A stretch of 64,000 nucleotides of DNA from Phytophthora sp. 'mugwort' (GCA_033558025.1 JAUCEF010000006.1:248001-312000); one strand, 5' to 3'. Numbered from the stretch's first letter, positions 1 through 10,106 are shown. The notes: generated by a model from the letters alone, not told the origin. Made by a program: numbers and translations.

Positions 1-1150
1 GACTGAACGCAGGTGAATCTGCGCTTTAGCTGCTCGCTCATTGCCACAAGCTCTGATGGGATCGAGTGATGTTGTCAGGTCGCGGCTACAGTACAACGTG
101 ATAGAGTGGAGCTGTCATTTTCATACAATTTGTATAGCATAAGGATCCATGCATTATTTGTAGTGCACGCACCAGTAGCTCGTTTCTTTTCCAGGCGCTT
201 GGAGGGTGTTGGCGTAGCGCCCGTCAGTACTGGCGTCTGCTATACTGACTGCACCTATAGGTGCAGTCAGGAAGTACCCACCTCGCTGCTGGAGCTCAGC
301 AGTGCCTCGTCCTCTTCACCACTGGGTGCTATCGATGACGCAGTGTTGTAGCCCGCCCATTGTCGTGGTAGGAGATGCTGTCTGTCGGTACGGCGGCGAC
401 GTCAGGTCGTCATCGAGCGACTTTACAAAAGTAGACGCCTCGATCTCTCGGTACAGGGTTTTGGCGCACAGCGCATCAGGCGGGAAGAATGGGTAACGTA
501 CCATGCAATATTGCTCAATCATACAGTACGGTCTGACACAGCGCTGAGGTATAGGCTGAGGTATAGGTACAATACCAGTAGGTGTACGAGTTCTCTTCAA
601 GCCCATGAACTTGCGCAGAGACTCTGTGTCGCACGTAGGCCAATCCGCAGGGCGATTGCGGTTGAGGGCCAACTGCACGTCATCCCTTTGCGGTGCACTG
701 AAGGCAGCATGTCCTGGACAAGGTCCAGCGGTCCTAGAGCAGTAGGGCCAACCTCATGTCAAGCCCACGGTGCTGTAGAGCAGTAATTGTAGACGGGCAT
801 GCGCGCATGCAAACGAATGATCATCCTATGACGCCTGAAATAAGCTCGAGTTTGTTCGAGTCAGCGCTGGGCCGAGGCCCGAGGATGCACTTGGACTCGC
901 TTGTTGGCACCCCGGTGGCGACTCCGCCAGCGAAGAAACGGCACCCGTCGGCACAGCCCCAGTATATATTTTTTCGGGCAACAGCAGCCCGGATATGGAG
1001 TACCAAGGTCACAACTACAAGAGCTGTATGCTGCCGCTGCAGTACAGCAGCAGCGAGCTATGAGGGGACCACATCCAAACGTACCGCCGGTTGCTGTTGT
1101 CCGAAATGAAGGTGGTGGTGTAGGCGGCGGTGGTCCCAACGGTGGAGCAG
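1..1150. other. Non-coding/degenerate sequence before the copia element
   Basis: I see no convincing gene here. Open frames are short and share no recognisable motif. The stretch holds a 26-bp perfect palindrome at 245-270 and a short direct repeat (gctgaggtatag twice, about 543-566). It could include the 5' LTR or leader of the copia element that follows, but I could not match it to a second copy near 5.1-5.6 kb. Confidence 0.4.
245..270. repeat. 26-bp perfect palindrome
   Basis: The sequence from 245 to 270 equals its own reverse complement, with the centre at the TATA core near 256-259. It could form a cruciform or be a binding site. No neighbouring gene suggests a role. Confidence 0.75.
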
Positions 1151-1172
1151 GTGGCGGGGGAGTTCAGGGCCA

Positions 1173-1790
1173 TTGTGTCAGGTACCCCGACACCAGGCAA
1201 AAGCAACTGGCTACCCATCCTTTGACGGAAAGGAGCTGTACGCGGACCTAGGGTCAGGACTTTTGGAATGGAGAAAAGCGTTTCGAACGTCAAGTTGTGC
1301 TGGCTCAGTCGGCATGTGGTTTCGCCTGGCCGGAGGATGTCAAGGTGGATTGACTCGGACACTATCTTCAAGGAATGGCGGAGCGCTACTATACCAAGCA
1401 ATTGGAAACGTGGTGGGGATAACTACCCACACTACAATACGCCATGGAGAAAATGCTGGAAGCTTTTAAGACCCACATTACGCCAGCACCAGCAATGCAG
1501 TTGTTCACCAGGGCCAAGGATCCGAATCGGTCCTGGACCGAACATTTCTTGTATCTGGTCGCAATAGCCAAAGCGTCTGGTGGAGGAGCCGAGTACCTGG
1601 TGCTGAACAACATAGTACAGTACGCGTCGGACGACATGCGAACGGTGTTAATGGCAAAGGTAGACGGTGCGCGAATGAATCATATGCAACAAGCGGAAGA
1701 GCTTGCGCATTTCGCACAATATGGGAGGCAGCCGGTGAGAAGAACGCGTAGGAAGAGACGTGGCAAACGCAGTGCGCGATACGCGTAGGC
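1173..1790 (+). pseudogene. copia gag, frameshifted
   Basis: The frame at 1173-1290 reads LYADLGSGLLEWRKAF and the reading then shifts. A long piece continues at 1444-1788 (AMEKMLEAFKTHITPAP, then a helical region). It runs into the zinc-knuckle frame beginning at 1760. The composition and position directly before CCHC and protease fit a copia capsid protein. At least two frame changes are visible, so it is non-functional. Confidence 0.7.
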
Positions 1791-2413
1791 GTGAAAGCCG
1801 GAAATGTTATGAGTGCGGCGATAGTGGACATCTTCGAGTCGACTGTCCCAACGGTACTTGCAAGGTACCAAATGCGACTGAAGCGGATTTTACTTTGGCA
1901 GTGACTTTGACATTAGCCAGCAACCTAAACTATTGGAGACTTGGCAGTGGGTCGAGTCAGCATCTTATGGGGAACGAAGACTGGCTTGATGGCGTAGAAC
2001 CAGCGGATGGTGCATGCGTGCAGCCGAATGGAGAGCCGCCCACTATCCCTAAGAGAGGTTCAGTCACGCTTAGAGTTGTTGTCGGAAAGAAGGAGCAAAA
2101 TATCAAGCTCACCGAAGTATACTACGCCAAGGGTCTTACTCACAACCTCATTACCTACGGGAGACTGGATGCGAAACGATACAGGATAGGCCGTAGAAGA
2201 ACCCAACGAGTGCTGGAGACAATGAACGGGGGGCATGTAGTGTTTAACGTCGACTTGGTTAACAACGTGCTCGTGGTGAACCGCGGTGTTCTCTCCAAGA
2301 ACCAAGAACCTCGAGAGGTGATTCTAGCGGCGCTAGAGGATGATGGAGGTCAGAACGAACTAAGCACGTCTACTCCGCAGCGAGTACTCTTCAAGAGTTC
2401 CACAGGCGTTTAG
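1760..2413 (+). pseudogene. copia CCHC zinc knuckle and aspartic protease region
   Basis: The motif CYECGDSGHLRVDC near 1814-1856 is a CX2CX4HX4C nucleocapsid zinc knuckle. About 25 codons later comes LGSGSSQHLMG, which aligns with the copia protease active site, normally DSGAS followed by H-M. The catalytic aspartate is replaced by glycine (GGC). The frame ends at 2413, where integrase should continue. The protease is therefore probably dead. Confidence 0.75.
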
Positions 2414-3110
2414 GTCATCTTAATTATGACTCGGTGGAACAACTCACTAAGGACCCCGCGTCAGGAATTGAAATTACGGATCATCGACGTGCGAACTGCC
2501 TCACGTGCGCACAGGGGAAACAGAGTAAGAACCGGTAGTCAAGTAAGGACACGGGAGCTCACTCCCCCATTGACAGAACCGGAGGTGTAATTTGCTCCGA
2601 CCTCAAAGGTCCCATGACGCCTAGGGATAGGCTGGGAAATAGGTACATGGTGAACTTTACCGATCAGAAGAGCAACTACGTGAGAGTGTTTGTGCGAAAA
2701 CCAAAGACCCCGCAGCCAAACAATTCGAGCACTTTTTAGTGTTTTTCGAGAAGAGATTTGGGTGCAAAGTGCACGTGCTCCGCACAGATTCTGGAGGGGA
2801 ATACGAAAACGTCGACCTGTTCTGCAAGCGGCTGGCGTGGCGCGACAACGAAGCGAAGCTCGAAACCAAGCGAGCAACGGGAAGGCCGAGAGAATGCACA
2901 TGACAATTATGAATATGGCGAGGTGCATGGTTTTCGCCTGTGGTTTGCCGCTGAGGTTTTGGGGAGATGCGGTACAATACGCGGCGTACGTGATCAATCG
3001 GTCCCCAACGAACTCGAATGCGGGCAGAGCGTCGCCTCTCAAAGTGCTGACAAAAACAACCTCGTCGCTGGGTGAAATTGTGGTTTTTGGATCCCCGTGA
3101 ACGGTATCAA
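2414..3110 (+). pseudogene. copia integrase, broken
   Basis: An HHCC-like zinc region (RRANCLTCAQGKQ, about 2486-2526) is followed by an rve core. ICSDLKGP near 2590-2613 and RTDSGGEY near 2782-2805 supply the two aspartates, and NGKAERMH near 2876-2899 supplies the glutamate. Frames change several times and in-frame stops occur, including after GKQSKNR. The relic is clear but inactive. Confidence 0.75.
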
Positions 3111-3549
3111 AGACCCACGAAAGAAGAACTTCGCTCAACGAGGTCAACATGGTTTGGTCAAAGGGATCGGGGAGGAGACAAAAGGCTACAGAGTGTACCT
3201 GCCGAAGGACCGCGTTGTGAGACTACTCAGCACGTAAAAAAACATTGAAACGCTCACTAAGGAACCGAACGTGATAGTGCAACGGGATTATCTAGAGGAC
3301 AGCAGCGAGTCCAAAGATGAGGTTTCGGAGAAAAGAGCAACGAGCACGCGGGCCAGCGCAATCAGAGGCGAATCTAGGCAAGCAAAGTCGAAACGAAAGA
3401 AGTCCGCGTGGACGAGGGATAGGCCGGTAACGAGATCCCTACGTCAAGATGTAGGTGACGTTACGACTGGCGGAGAAGGGGAGCAAGAAGGTGCTGCTGA
3501 GACCGTTCGACAAGGTGAACAGACCAACGTAGATGTGGTGAATCACGTG

Positions 3550-4648
3550 CACGAAGTAGACCCACGCAATTATGGAGAGGCCATTCGCAGTTCGAAGAAA
3601 GAGGAATGGGTAATAGCCATGCAAGAGGAGCTTAAAGCTCTGGAGCAAAACAATATTTGGGTCGTAGTGAGGCTGCCTGCGGGGGCAAACAGTCTGCATT
3701 AAAAAAAAAAATGGGTGTTTAAAACTAAACGAGATGCGGACGGTGCACTCGTGCGTTTCAAAGCGCGACTCGTGGCCTGCGGGAACGAACAAATTTACGC
3801 AAGAGACTATAACCTCACGGTCGCAGCGGTTATGGAAATGTCGAGCATCAAACTGATTCTTGTGCTCACGCGGAAATAGTGGGTGCCTGCCAGACACGGC
3901 GACATCCCGAACGCGTATGTGAAGGCCAAGAAGGAAGCCGAGTTGAGGAATGTTTTTTTGCGGATCCCTAAAGGAATGACGATCTCGCTTGAACTCCTGG
4001 AGGAGTTGGGAGCGAACAGCGAGGACGAACTTGGCCTGGAATTACAAAAGCGCTCTATGGGCTAAAGCAAGCTGGTCGTCTGTGGAGTGAATTACTGCAC
4101 AAGCGTTTGGTCTTTCAGGGTTATATGCCCAGTGCCTGACGGATATGTGCGTGCACGGGAAGCGAGTTGAGGTTGATCTGGTAGTCGTAGGTGTTTACGT
4201 GGACGATCTACTGGTCACGTCAACGTCGAAGCAACTGCTGGACGTGTTCTTCATGGAGCTTGGCTGTTTGTCGGTGAAAGACCTCGGACTTGCCCACAAG
4301 GTTTTGGGAATGCGCGTAAACTACGACGAAGAGCTCGGCTACGATCTGGATCAGGAATTGACCATTCGTGAGCTATTAGCAGACATGGGCCTCGAGGACG
4401 CCCACAGTGTACGGACGCCAATAAGAGAAGAAACCAACGAGATATTGAAAGAAGATCGAAACCTGCCGACAGGGCGCGTACCTGCTGGTATAAACATGCA
4501 GCGCTTTCAGTCCTTGGTGGGAAGTTTGCTCTGGCTTGCGCAGTGCACGCGCCCCGATATTGCATACGCCGTGCACAGAGCATCGAGAAGATCGCATTGC
4601 CCGACGGAGAGCGACTGGAAGCTCGCCAAGAGAATTGATCGATATTAG
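3550..4648 (+). pseudogene. copia reverse transcriptase, broken
   Basis: The N-terminal end of the domain is seen at 3571-3660 (EEWVIAMQEELKALEQNNIW) and continues after a stop with KARLVACGNEQ. The catalytic core VYVDDLLVTS at about 4193-4222 is intact and typical of copia polymerases. CTRPDIAYAVHRASRRS near 4547-4600 marks the C-terminal side. Stops at about 3700, 3877 and 4063, plus frame shifts, separate the pieces. Confidence 0.85.
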
Positions 4649-4663
4649 CTAGGGACCAAGGAG

Positions 4664-5062
4664 TTGCAACTCCACATGGACGGCTGTGAATCAGCTCAAG
4701 AGACGTTGCGCCTGATCGGCTACAGCGATGCAGATTTCGCAGCCGATAAGGTGGACAGGACGTCCGTCACTGGTGGATGGTTTACGGCTGGAGGCATGCC
4801 AGTGGTTTGGTTTACGTGTAAACAAAGCGGCGTGTCTATATCTACGATGGAGGTGGAATTCACCGCTGCATCCGTCATGGTAGCTGAGCTGTTGGGAATT
4901 CGCGAGCTGCTTAGTGAATTGGGTGTGATCTGCGTGGATCCGATGGGGGTCATGATTGACAACCAAGCAGCGCTAATACAGCTTCAGGGTGAAGACGCGT
5001 CTTCGAAAGCGAAACACATTGATGTTGGAATCAAGTTCGTGGGATCACATACTAAGCGATGA
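4664..5062 (+). pseudogene. copia RNase H domain
   Basis: This frame reads YSDADFAADKVDRTSVTGGW, then VVWFTCKQSGVSISTMEVEF, then IDNQAALIQL and KAKHIDVGIKFV. That is the usual RNase H block at the end of copia polyproteins. A stop at 4646 separates it from the reverse transcriptase and it ends at 5062. Remnant copia sequence may continue to about 5400. Confidence 0.85.
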
Positions 5063-5703
5063 GTTCGGTAGCCCGAGTATCTGAAGAGCGAAATGCCAGC
5101 GTACCTCATGACAAAGGTCATGTCTGCACCACGACTGGAGGAGATGAAGAGCTTATCAGGCTGCATTAAGCCGGAGTCTGCACGCAAAGTGTATTGCAAA
5201 GGCTGTCGGGGTGCTGGAAGTGGCAAATCTCACGATGGAGGAGTGTTGGAAAGTGAAGTCCGTGGGATTCAGTTCAGCGTGAGGTCCGTACAGTGGGACT
5301 CACAGGTGGGTGATTCGCGAGCTTGCCAATGAGCAGTATTTGCTGATATGTTGAGTCGACAGGAATCAGTATTAGAGCGGAAGCGCAGGTAACTCAGATC
5401 AATCTCACTTACTCTTTATACAGACAGCTAACAAGCCGCCTTCTCAGGCGCCGCGGGACGCGCGCGTGGTCGGTTTCAACAGAAGCTTTCTCTGCCAGGA
5501 TGTACCATCGCAAGTCACGACGCAGTGCAGACACCGCCATTCACAGCTGAGTTTGTTCTCGCTGTCGCGTAGCACCGCGATAGAATCTGCATGAGGATCT
5601 GGTACAGATCTTCTGTAGACTCGACTGGAAGCACTCAATTCAGTGAGTCAACTTAGGATAGCCCCAGCGAGGAGGTCTACAACATCATCGAATAAACTGG
5701 CGG

Positions 5704-5837
5704 TGAGCAGGAAACTGCCCAGATAAGAACCCAAACCGAACAATCTCGGTGTTGCATTGCCTGGTCTTTGCCTGGTCTTTGGCAATGCAACACCGAGATT
5801 GTTCGGTTTGGGTTCTTGTCTGGCAGTTGCCTGCTCA
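5704..5837. repeat. Foldback hairpin with about 57-bp arms
   Basis: The left arm (5704-5760) and right arm (5782-5837) are inverted repeats. The inner 36 bp or so appear perfectly complementary and the outer part has a few mismatches. The 21-nt loop is itself two copies of CTGGTCTTTG joined by a C. This looks like a miniature foldback or MITE-type element. No coding capacity is present. Confidence 0.8.
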
Positions 5838-6300
5838 GAATTCTGGCACCCCCTGGACGAAACTTCGAAATGGCATGTCATTTGTCCAAAAATTGCATGC
5901 CATTCAGGGCGAAATCGCGTGCGATCTCTGCGGCAGTTTCGTCAATTCTGAGTCAGAATTTCTGACACACCCTCTTAGGCTAACATAGAAAAATCCTGTT
6001 ATTCTCAATATTTAAATTACCCAATTAGATTTTTTGGCAGTGAAACCGAACCCTCCACATGATCACAACACTGACATCCATCCTCTGCATATCGATGACA
6101 CATGGCGTTCCTCCTTTTGACACAGCACCCAGACTTCGCTATACAAACGTCTGCCCTCCTTTCAAGCTATCGATTACTACGACTACAGCCATGCTACTCA
6201 CTGTAATACATAGTCCTTCGTTCTTCGGCTGCTAGTTTGTATCAACGAATGTCTGGTGCTGGGGGTAAGTATCAGAGGAAAGATCACAAAGAGATATGAA
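5838..6300. other. Non-coding spacer
   Basis: No gene is visible. The stretch contains an odd-length palindrome around 5944-5960 (AATTCTGA-G-TCAGAATT) and otherwise AT-rich unique-looking sequence running up to the inverted repeat. Confidence 0.5.
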
Positions 6301-6534
6301 GAATTGAATGCAAAAAGCAATTTATCGACCTCGGTATCATATCAAACATATCAAGCACGTTTACCTCCGACATTATATCCAGTCCTGCGACTATTTTTAC
6401 TAATGCAGTTCGTCGAGTACTACATGTACACGCAATAACATGAACAATGCGCTGGCAATGGGACCTGAACATGCCGTAACGACGGTAGTCAGAGATTCCT
6501 CACCCCGACGTGGTTGTCAGTGGCAACTTGTCAG

Positions 6535-7602
6535 TCAACGGCGACGACGCTGACGCTCGCGGCGGTTTAAGCCTCCTCCAAACGCGTTGCCGCCACCGAA
6601 GGTGTTGCCACCTCCTGGAGCAGCACCTCCAAAGCCAAGTTGCCCTCCAGTCGCGCCTGCAAACCCGTTGGTGCCAGCCTGACCGAAGTTCCCCATTGCG
6701 CCTTGATCGCCGAATCCGCCGAACGCGTTGCCGCCTTGCACACCGAAGCCCATCTGCTGACCGAAGCCGCCAACGCCGTTCCCGTTGAAGCCGCCGCCCA
6801 TACCAGCGCCAGGACCACCGACCATACCGCCACCTAGACCACCCATCCAATTCGCACCGCCGAAGCCACCTATCGGGTTTCCACCAAAGCCGCCCATCGG
6901 GTTTCCACCACCAAAGCCGCCCATCGGGTTTCCACCACCAAAGCCGCCCATCGGGTTTCCACCACCAAAGCCGGCACCGAGGCCGCCACCACTTGCGGGG
7001 AATCCACTACCGACGCCGGGAGCACCAAATCCAGCTCCGAATGCGTTGTTGTTGGCGCCTCCGAAGCCTGATGAAGCTGGGACTCCGGCCATGCCTGGGC
7101 CACCACCTTGGGGTGCGGTGACTGGTGCTCCTGGTAGATCAGCATCAGAAGTACCTACATTGGCCAGGCTAGTCGGTGCTGGCGTGGCCCTCGATCTTCC
7201 AGTCGACGTAACCGCCGGGGTTGCCGCTGGGCGTCTACTCAGTCTCGTTGGCGCGGGAGTCACAGGTTCAGGGACACCGGGTCCAGCCGGGACTCCAGGG
7301 GCCGCAGCGACGTTAGTGGAGGAATCAACGACAGCTGTGTTGGAGCTGGCGACCACCGTTGAAGGAACGCTGACTGGGACTGGAATGAACTGCGGCACCT
7401 CCACGGGAACGGGGACGGGCATGGCGATCTTCTTGACCTTCTTGACATGGTGGTGGTGATCCTTCCTGCTTTCGTCTTCTTCGACTGCAGGCGTATCAGC
7501 GCTGGATCGAAGACCACGAAGCGCCGGTGCAGCTTGAGCTCCGTCCGAGGCGACAAAAAGACTCAGCGCGAGGAAGGTTGCGAATGCGGTGGCGCTTTTC
7601 AT
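6535..7602 (-). CDS. Secreted glycine-rich protein with RGLR motif, copy 1 (355 aa)
   Basis: The start chosen (ATG at 7602) gives a good signal peptide, MKSATAFATFLALSLFV, with probable cleavage near residues 22-25; an upstream in-frame ATG would spoil it. RGLR follows at residues 29-32 and an acidic EEDESRK stretch around 40-46, together resembling the oomycete RxLR-dEER host-translocation signal, though RGLR sits very close to the cleavage site. Next come a DHHHH-VKKVKK patch and a Pro/Val-rich stretch. The C-terminal half is rich in Gly, Phe and Asn, with tandem nonapeptides of the type GFGGGNPMG (three plus one variant), and ends in a basic RRERQRRRR tail. No WY-fold effector domain is visible. 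It is either a candidate effector or a glycine-rich wall or surface protein. Confidence 0.8.
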   Translation of the reverse strand: MKSATAFATFLALSLFVASDGAQAAPALRGLRSSADTPAVEEDESRKDHHHHVKKVKKIAMPVPVPVEVPQFIPVPVSVPSTVVASSNTAVVDSSTNVAAAPGVPAGPGVPEPVTPAPTRLSRRPAATPAVTSTGRSRATPAPTSLANVGTSDADLPGAPVTAPQGGGPGMAGVPASSGFGGANNNAFGAGFGAPGVGSGFPASGGGLGAGFGGGNPMGGFGGGNPMGGFGGGNPMGGFGGNPIGGFGGANWMGGLGGGMVGGPGAGMGGGFNGNGVGGFGQQMGFGVQGGNAFGGFGDQGAMGNFGQAGTNGFAGATGGQLGFGGAAPGGGNTFGGGNAFGGGLNRRERQRRRR

Positions 7603-7743
7603 GTTGAAATAGGTGGAGACGGGAGAAGGTGGTTGTTGTGTTGCTTGCGAACTGTGGAATGAGGTACGAGGTGCGGCGCATAGGGATGGCATCACCCGTC
7701 ACGACAGCGTCGAAGAACACCTGATGCTTGTTAGCTGAGTCGT

Positions 7744-7760
7744 GAAAGGGGGTAAATGAC
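7744..7760 (-). promoter_or_regulatory. Possible oomycete initiator-like element, copy 1
   Basis: On the minus strand this reads GGTCATTTACCCCCTTT, similar to the oomycete initiator (TCATT core followed by a pyrimidine-rich flank). It lies about 150 bp upstream of the start at 7602 and is conserved in both arms. Assignment is by resemblance only. Confidence 0.35.
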
Positions 7761-8364
7761 CGAACTTCTCGCTGTGTTCGCTTCCTCTCAGTCGATGCGG
7801 GAATAACGGAGAGAAACTGTTGCATCACTCAGTATGCTTTGTATGACAATGGAAGATGAAGCGCTATAGAGATATGTATCACGAGTCAAGAAAAGCTTCT
7901 GAAGCCGACATCTACGTGCATACTGTAGTTCTGTCGGCGATATTGGAGGAATGAAAAACGTTAACACCAAATAACTCGGATTTGTGGTGATGAAAAAAAA
8001 ACAATTTGACTTAATTTCAGTATGATAATGATATTGATAATGTAGCCATCCTACCAGGACAAAATAACCGCGAGTTACACTAAAACGTAATTTAGATTTT
8101 GCAGCTGGTCATAGGACAAATTTATCAATTTTATTCAGATATTGGTATTAACGGTTTTTTCATACACCCCATATATCCGACAGCACTACCAATTCATGCA
8201 GTTTTGCCAGTAGATGTCGGCTTCAGAAACTTTTCTTGACTCGTGATACATATCTCTATAGCGCTTCATCTTCCATTGTCATACAAAGCATACTGAGTGA
8301 TGCAACAGTTTCTCTCCGTTATTCCCGCATCGACTGAGAGGAAGCGAACACAGCGAGAAGTTCG

Positions 8365-8381
8365 GTCATTTACCCCCTTTC
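8365..8381 (+). promoter_or_regulatory. Possible oomycete initiator-like element, copy 2
   Basis: This is the mirror of the element at 7744-7760: a TCATT core followed by a C/T-rich run, about 145 bp before the ATG at 8523. Conservation is uninformative because the whole arm is duplicated. Confidence 0.35.
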
Positions 8382-8522
8382 ACGACTCAGCTAACAAGCA
8401 TCAGGTGTTCTTCGACGCTGTCGTGACGGGTGATGCCATCCCTATGCGCCGCACCTCGTACCTCATTCCACAGTTCGCAAGCAACACAACAACCACCTTC
8501 TCCCGTCTCCACCTATTTCAAC

Positions 8523-9563
8523 ATGAAAAGCGCCACCGCATTCGCAACCTTCCTCGCGCTGAGTCTTTTTGTCGCCTCGGACGGAGCTCAAGCTGCACCG
8601 GCGCTTCGTGGTCTTCGATCCAGCGCTGATACGCCTGCAGTCGAAGAAGACGAAAGCAGGAAGGATCACCACCACCATGTCAAGAAGGTCAAGAAGATCG
8701 CCATGCCCGTCCCCGTTCCCGTGGAGGTGCCGCAGTTCATTCCAGTCCCAGTCAGCGTTCCTTCAACGGTGGTCGCCAGCTCCAACACAGCTGTAGTTGA
8801 TTCCTCCACTAACGTCGCTGCGACCCCTGGAGTCCCGGCTGGACCCGGTGTCCCTGAACCTGTGACTCCCGCGCCAACGAGACTGAGTAGACGCCCAGCG
8901 GCAACCCCGGCGGTTACGTCGACTGGAAGATCGAGGGCCACGCCAGCACCGACTAGCCTGGCCAATGTAGGTACTTCTGATGCTGATCTACCAGGAGCAC
9001 CAGTCACCGCACCCCAAGGTGGTGGCCCAGGCATGGCCGGAGTCCCAGCTTCATCAGGCTTCGGAGGCGCCAACAACAACGCATTCGGAGCTGGATTTGG
9101 TGCTCCCGGCGTCGGTAGTGGATTCCCCGCAAGTGGTGGCGGCCTCGGTGCCGGCTTTGGTGGTGGAAACCCGATGGGCGGCTTTGGTGGTGGAAACCCG
9201 ATGGGCGGCTTTGGTGGAAACCCGATAGGTGGCTTCGGCGGTGCGAATTGGATGGGTGGTCTAGGTGGCGGTATGGTCGGTGGTCCTGGCGCTGGTATGG
9301 GCGGCGGCTTCAACGGGAACGGCGTTGGCGGCTTCGGTCAGCAGATGGGCTTCGGTGCGCAAGGCGGCAACGCGTTCGGCGGATTCGGCGATCAAGGCGC
9401 AATGGGGAACTTCGGTCAGGCTGGCACCAACGGGTTTGCAGGCGCGACTGGAGGGCAACTTGGCTTTGGAGGTGCTGCTCCAGGAGGTGGCAACACCTTC
9501 GGTGGCGGCAACGCGTTTGGAGGAGGCTTAAACCGCCGCGAGCGTCAGCGTCGTCGCCGTTGA
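8523..9563 (+). CDS. Secreted glycine-rich protein with RGLR motif, copy 2 (346 aa)
   Basis: This is the mirror copy of the gene at 6535-7602, with the same signal peptide, RGLR at 29-32, histidine patch, Pro/Val-rich segment, glycine-rich tail and basic C-terminus. It has one GFGGGNPMG repeat fewer, which accounts for the 9-residue length difference, and a few substitutions (for example AAAPG to AATPG and GFGVQ to GFGAQ). The two start codons are 920 bp apart and diverge from the shared spacer, so the copies may be co-expressed. The near-identity argues for recent duplication or ongoing gene conversion. Function is unknown; an effector role is inferred from the signal peptide plus RxLR-type motif only. 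Confidence 0.8.
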   Translation: MKSATAFATFLALSLFVASDGAQAAPALRGLRSSADTPAVEEDESRKDHHHHVKKVKKIAMPVPVPVEVPQFIPVPVSVPSTVVASSNTAVVDSSTNVAATPGVPAGPGVPEPVTPAPTRLSRRPAATPAVTSTGRSRATPAPTSLANVGTSDADLPGAPVTAPQGGGPGMAGVPASSGFGGANNNAFGAGFGAPGVGSGFPASGGGLGAGFGGGNPMGGFGGGNPMGGFGGNPIGGFGGANWMGGLGGGMVGGPGAGMGGGFNGNGVGGFGQQMGFGAQGGNAFGGFGDQGAMGNFGQAGTNGFAGATGGQLGFGGAAPGGGNTFGGGNAFGGGLNRRERQRRRR

Positions 9564-9982
9564 CTGACAAGTTGCCACTGACAACCACGTCGGGGTGAGG
9601 AATCTCTGACTACCGTCGTTACGGCATGTTCAGGTCCCATTGCCAGCGCATTGTTCATGTTATTGTTTGTAGTAGACTGATAGTGAAAGATTACTGGATA
9701 TAAGGTCGGAAAGGTAAACGTGTTTGATATGTTTGATATGTTACCGCGGTGAATAAATTGCTGTTTTGCGTTCAATCCTCCACTTCTTCCTGTGATGTTT
9801 TCCTCTGACAAACCGGAAGGAAAAATAATGTATCCATGTGGATATTATCCATATGGATACTGCAGGGAGTAGCGTAGCTGTACTCGTAACAATCGATAAC
9901 TCGAAAGGAAGGCTGAACGTATGCAAGGCTGATGGGATGGACATGGATAGCAAAAGTCTGACGAGATTACCGCTCACTCAAC

Positions 9983-10106
9983 TTATCGTGACCGCCGTCC
10001 CTCCAATTTAGTTGTCTTCTTGCCTGCTTTCTTCACCGTGAAGTTCACGTGCACCTTGACACCATATGCACCACCTTGCTCGCCATTTCTCTCGAATTCG
10101 AGTCAT
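9983..10106 (-). pseudogene. Possible 3' exon or gene remnant of about 35 codons
   Basis: One minus-strand frame reads GEQGGAYGVKVHVNFTV and then a lysine-rich tail, ending at TAA (9983-9985). It is bounded upstream by a stop and has no ATG. The patterned hydrophobic and polar residues look like a real beta-rich protein end rather than noise. No family is recognised. It could be the last exon of a lost gene, or chance. Confidence 0.25.

Larger units (their letters stand above)
1150..5400 (+). mobile_element. Degenerate Ty1/copia retrotransposon
   Basis: Translations in shifting frames give the copia order gag, zinc knuckle and protease, integrase, reverse transcriptase, RNase H. Integrase lying before reverse transcriptase is the Ty1/copia arrangement rather than Ty3/gypsy. 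Frameshifts and stops break every domain, so the element cannot be autonomous. I could not identify matching LTRs, so both ends are approximate. Confidence 0.85.
6300..9780. repeat. Large inverted repeat, arms about 1.5-1.6 kb
   Basis: The left arm (about 6300-7912) and right arm (about 8213-9780) are reverse complements around a roughly 300-bp AT-rich spacer (7913-8212). Within the arms the coding and promoter parts (about 6437-7912 and 8213-9665) are nearly identical. The outer 3' flanks remain alignable but are clearly more diverged. The left arm is longer by one 27-bp repeat unit inside the gene. Each arm carries one full gene, transcribed outward. Confidence 0.9.

Noticed and set aside
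6785..7459. Proline-rich plus-strand frame, and its mirror at 8666-9313
   Set aside because: Antisense shadows of the glycine-rich genes (Gly codons read as Pro on the other strand).
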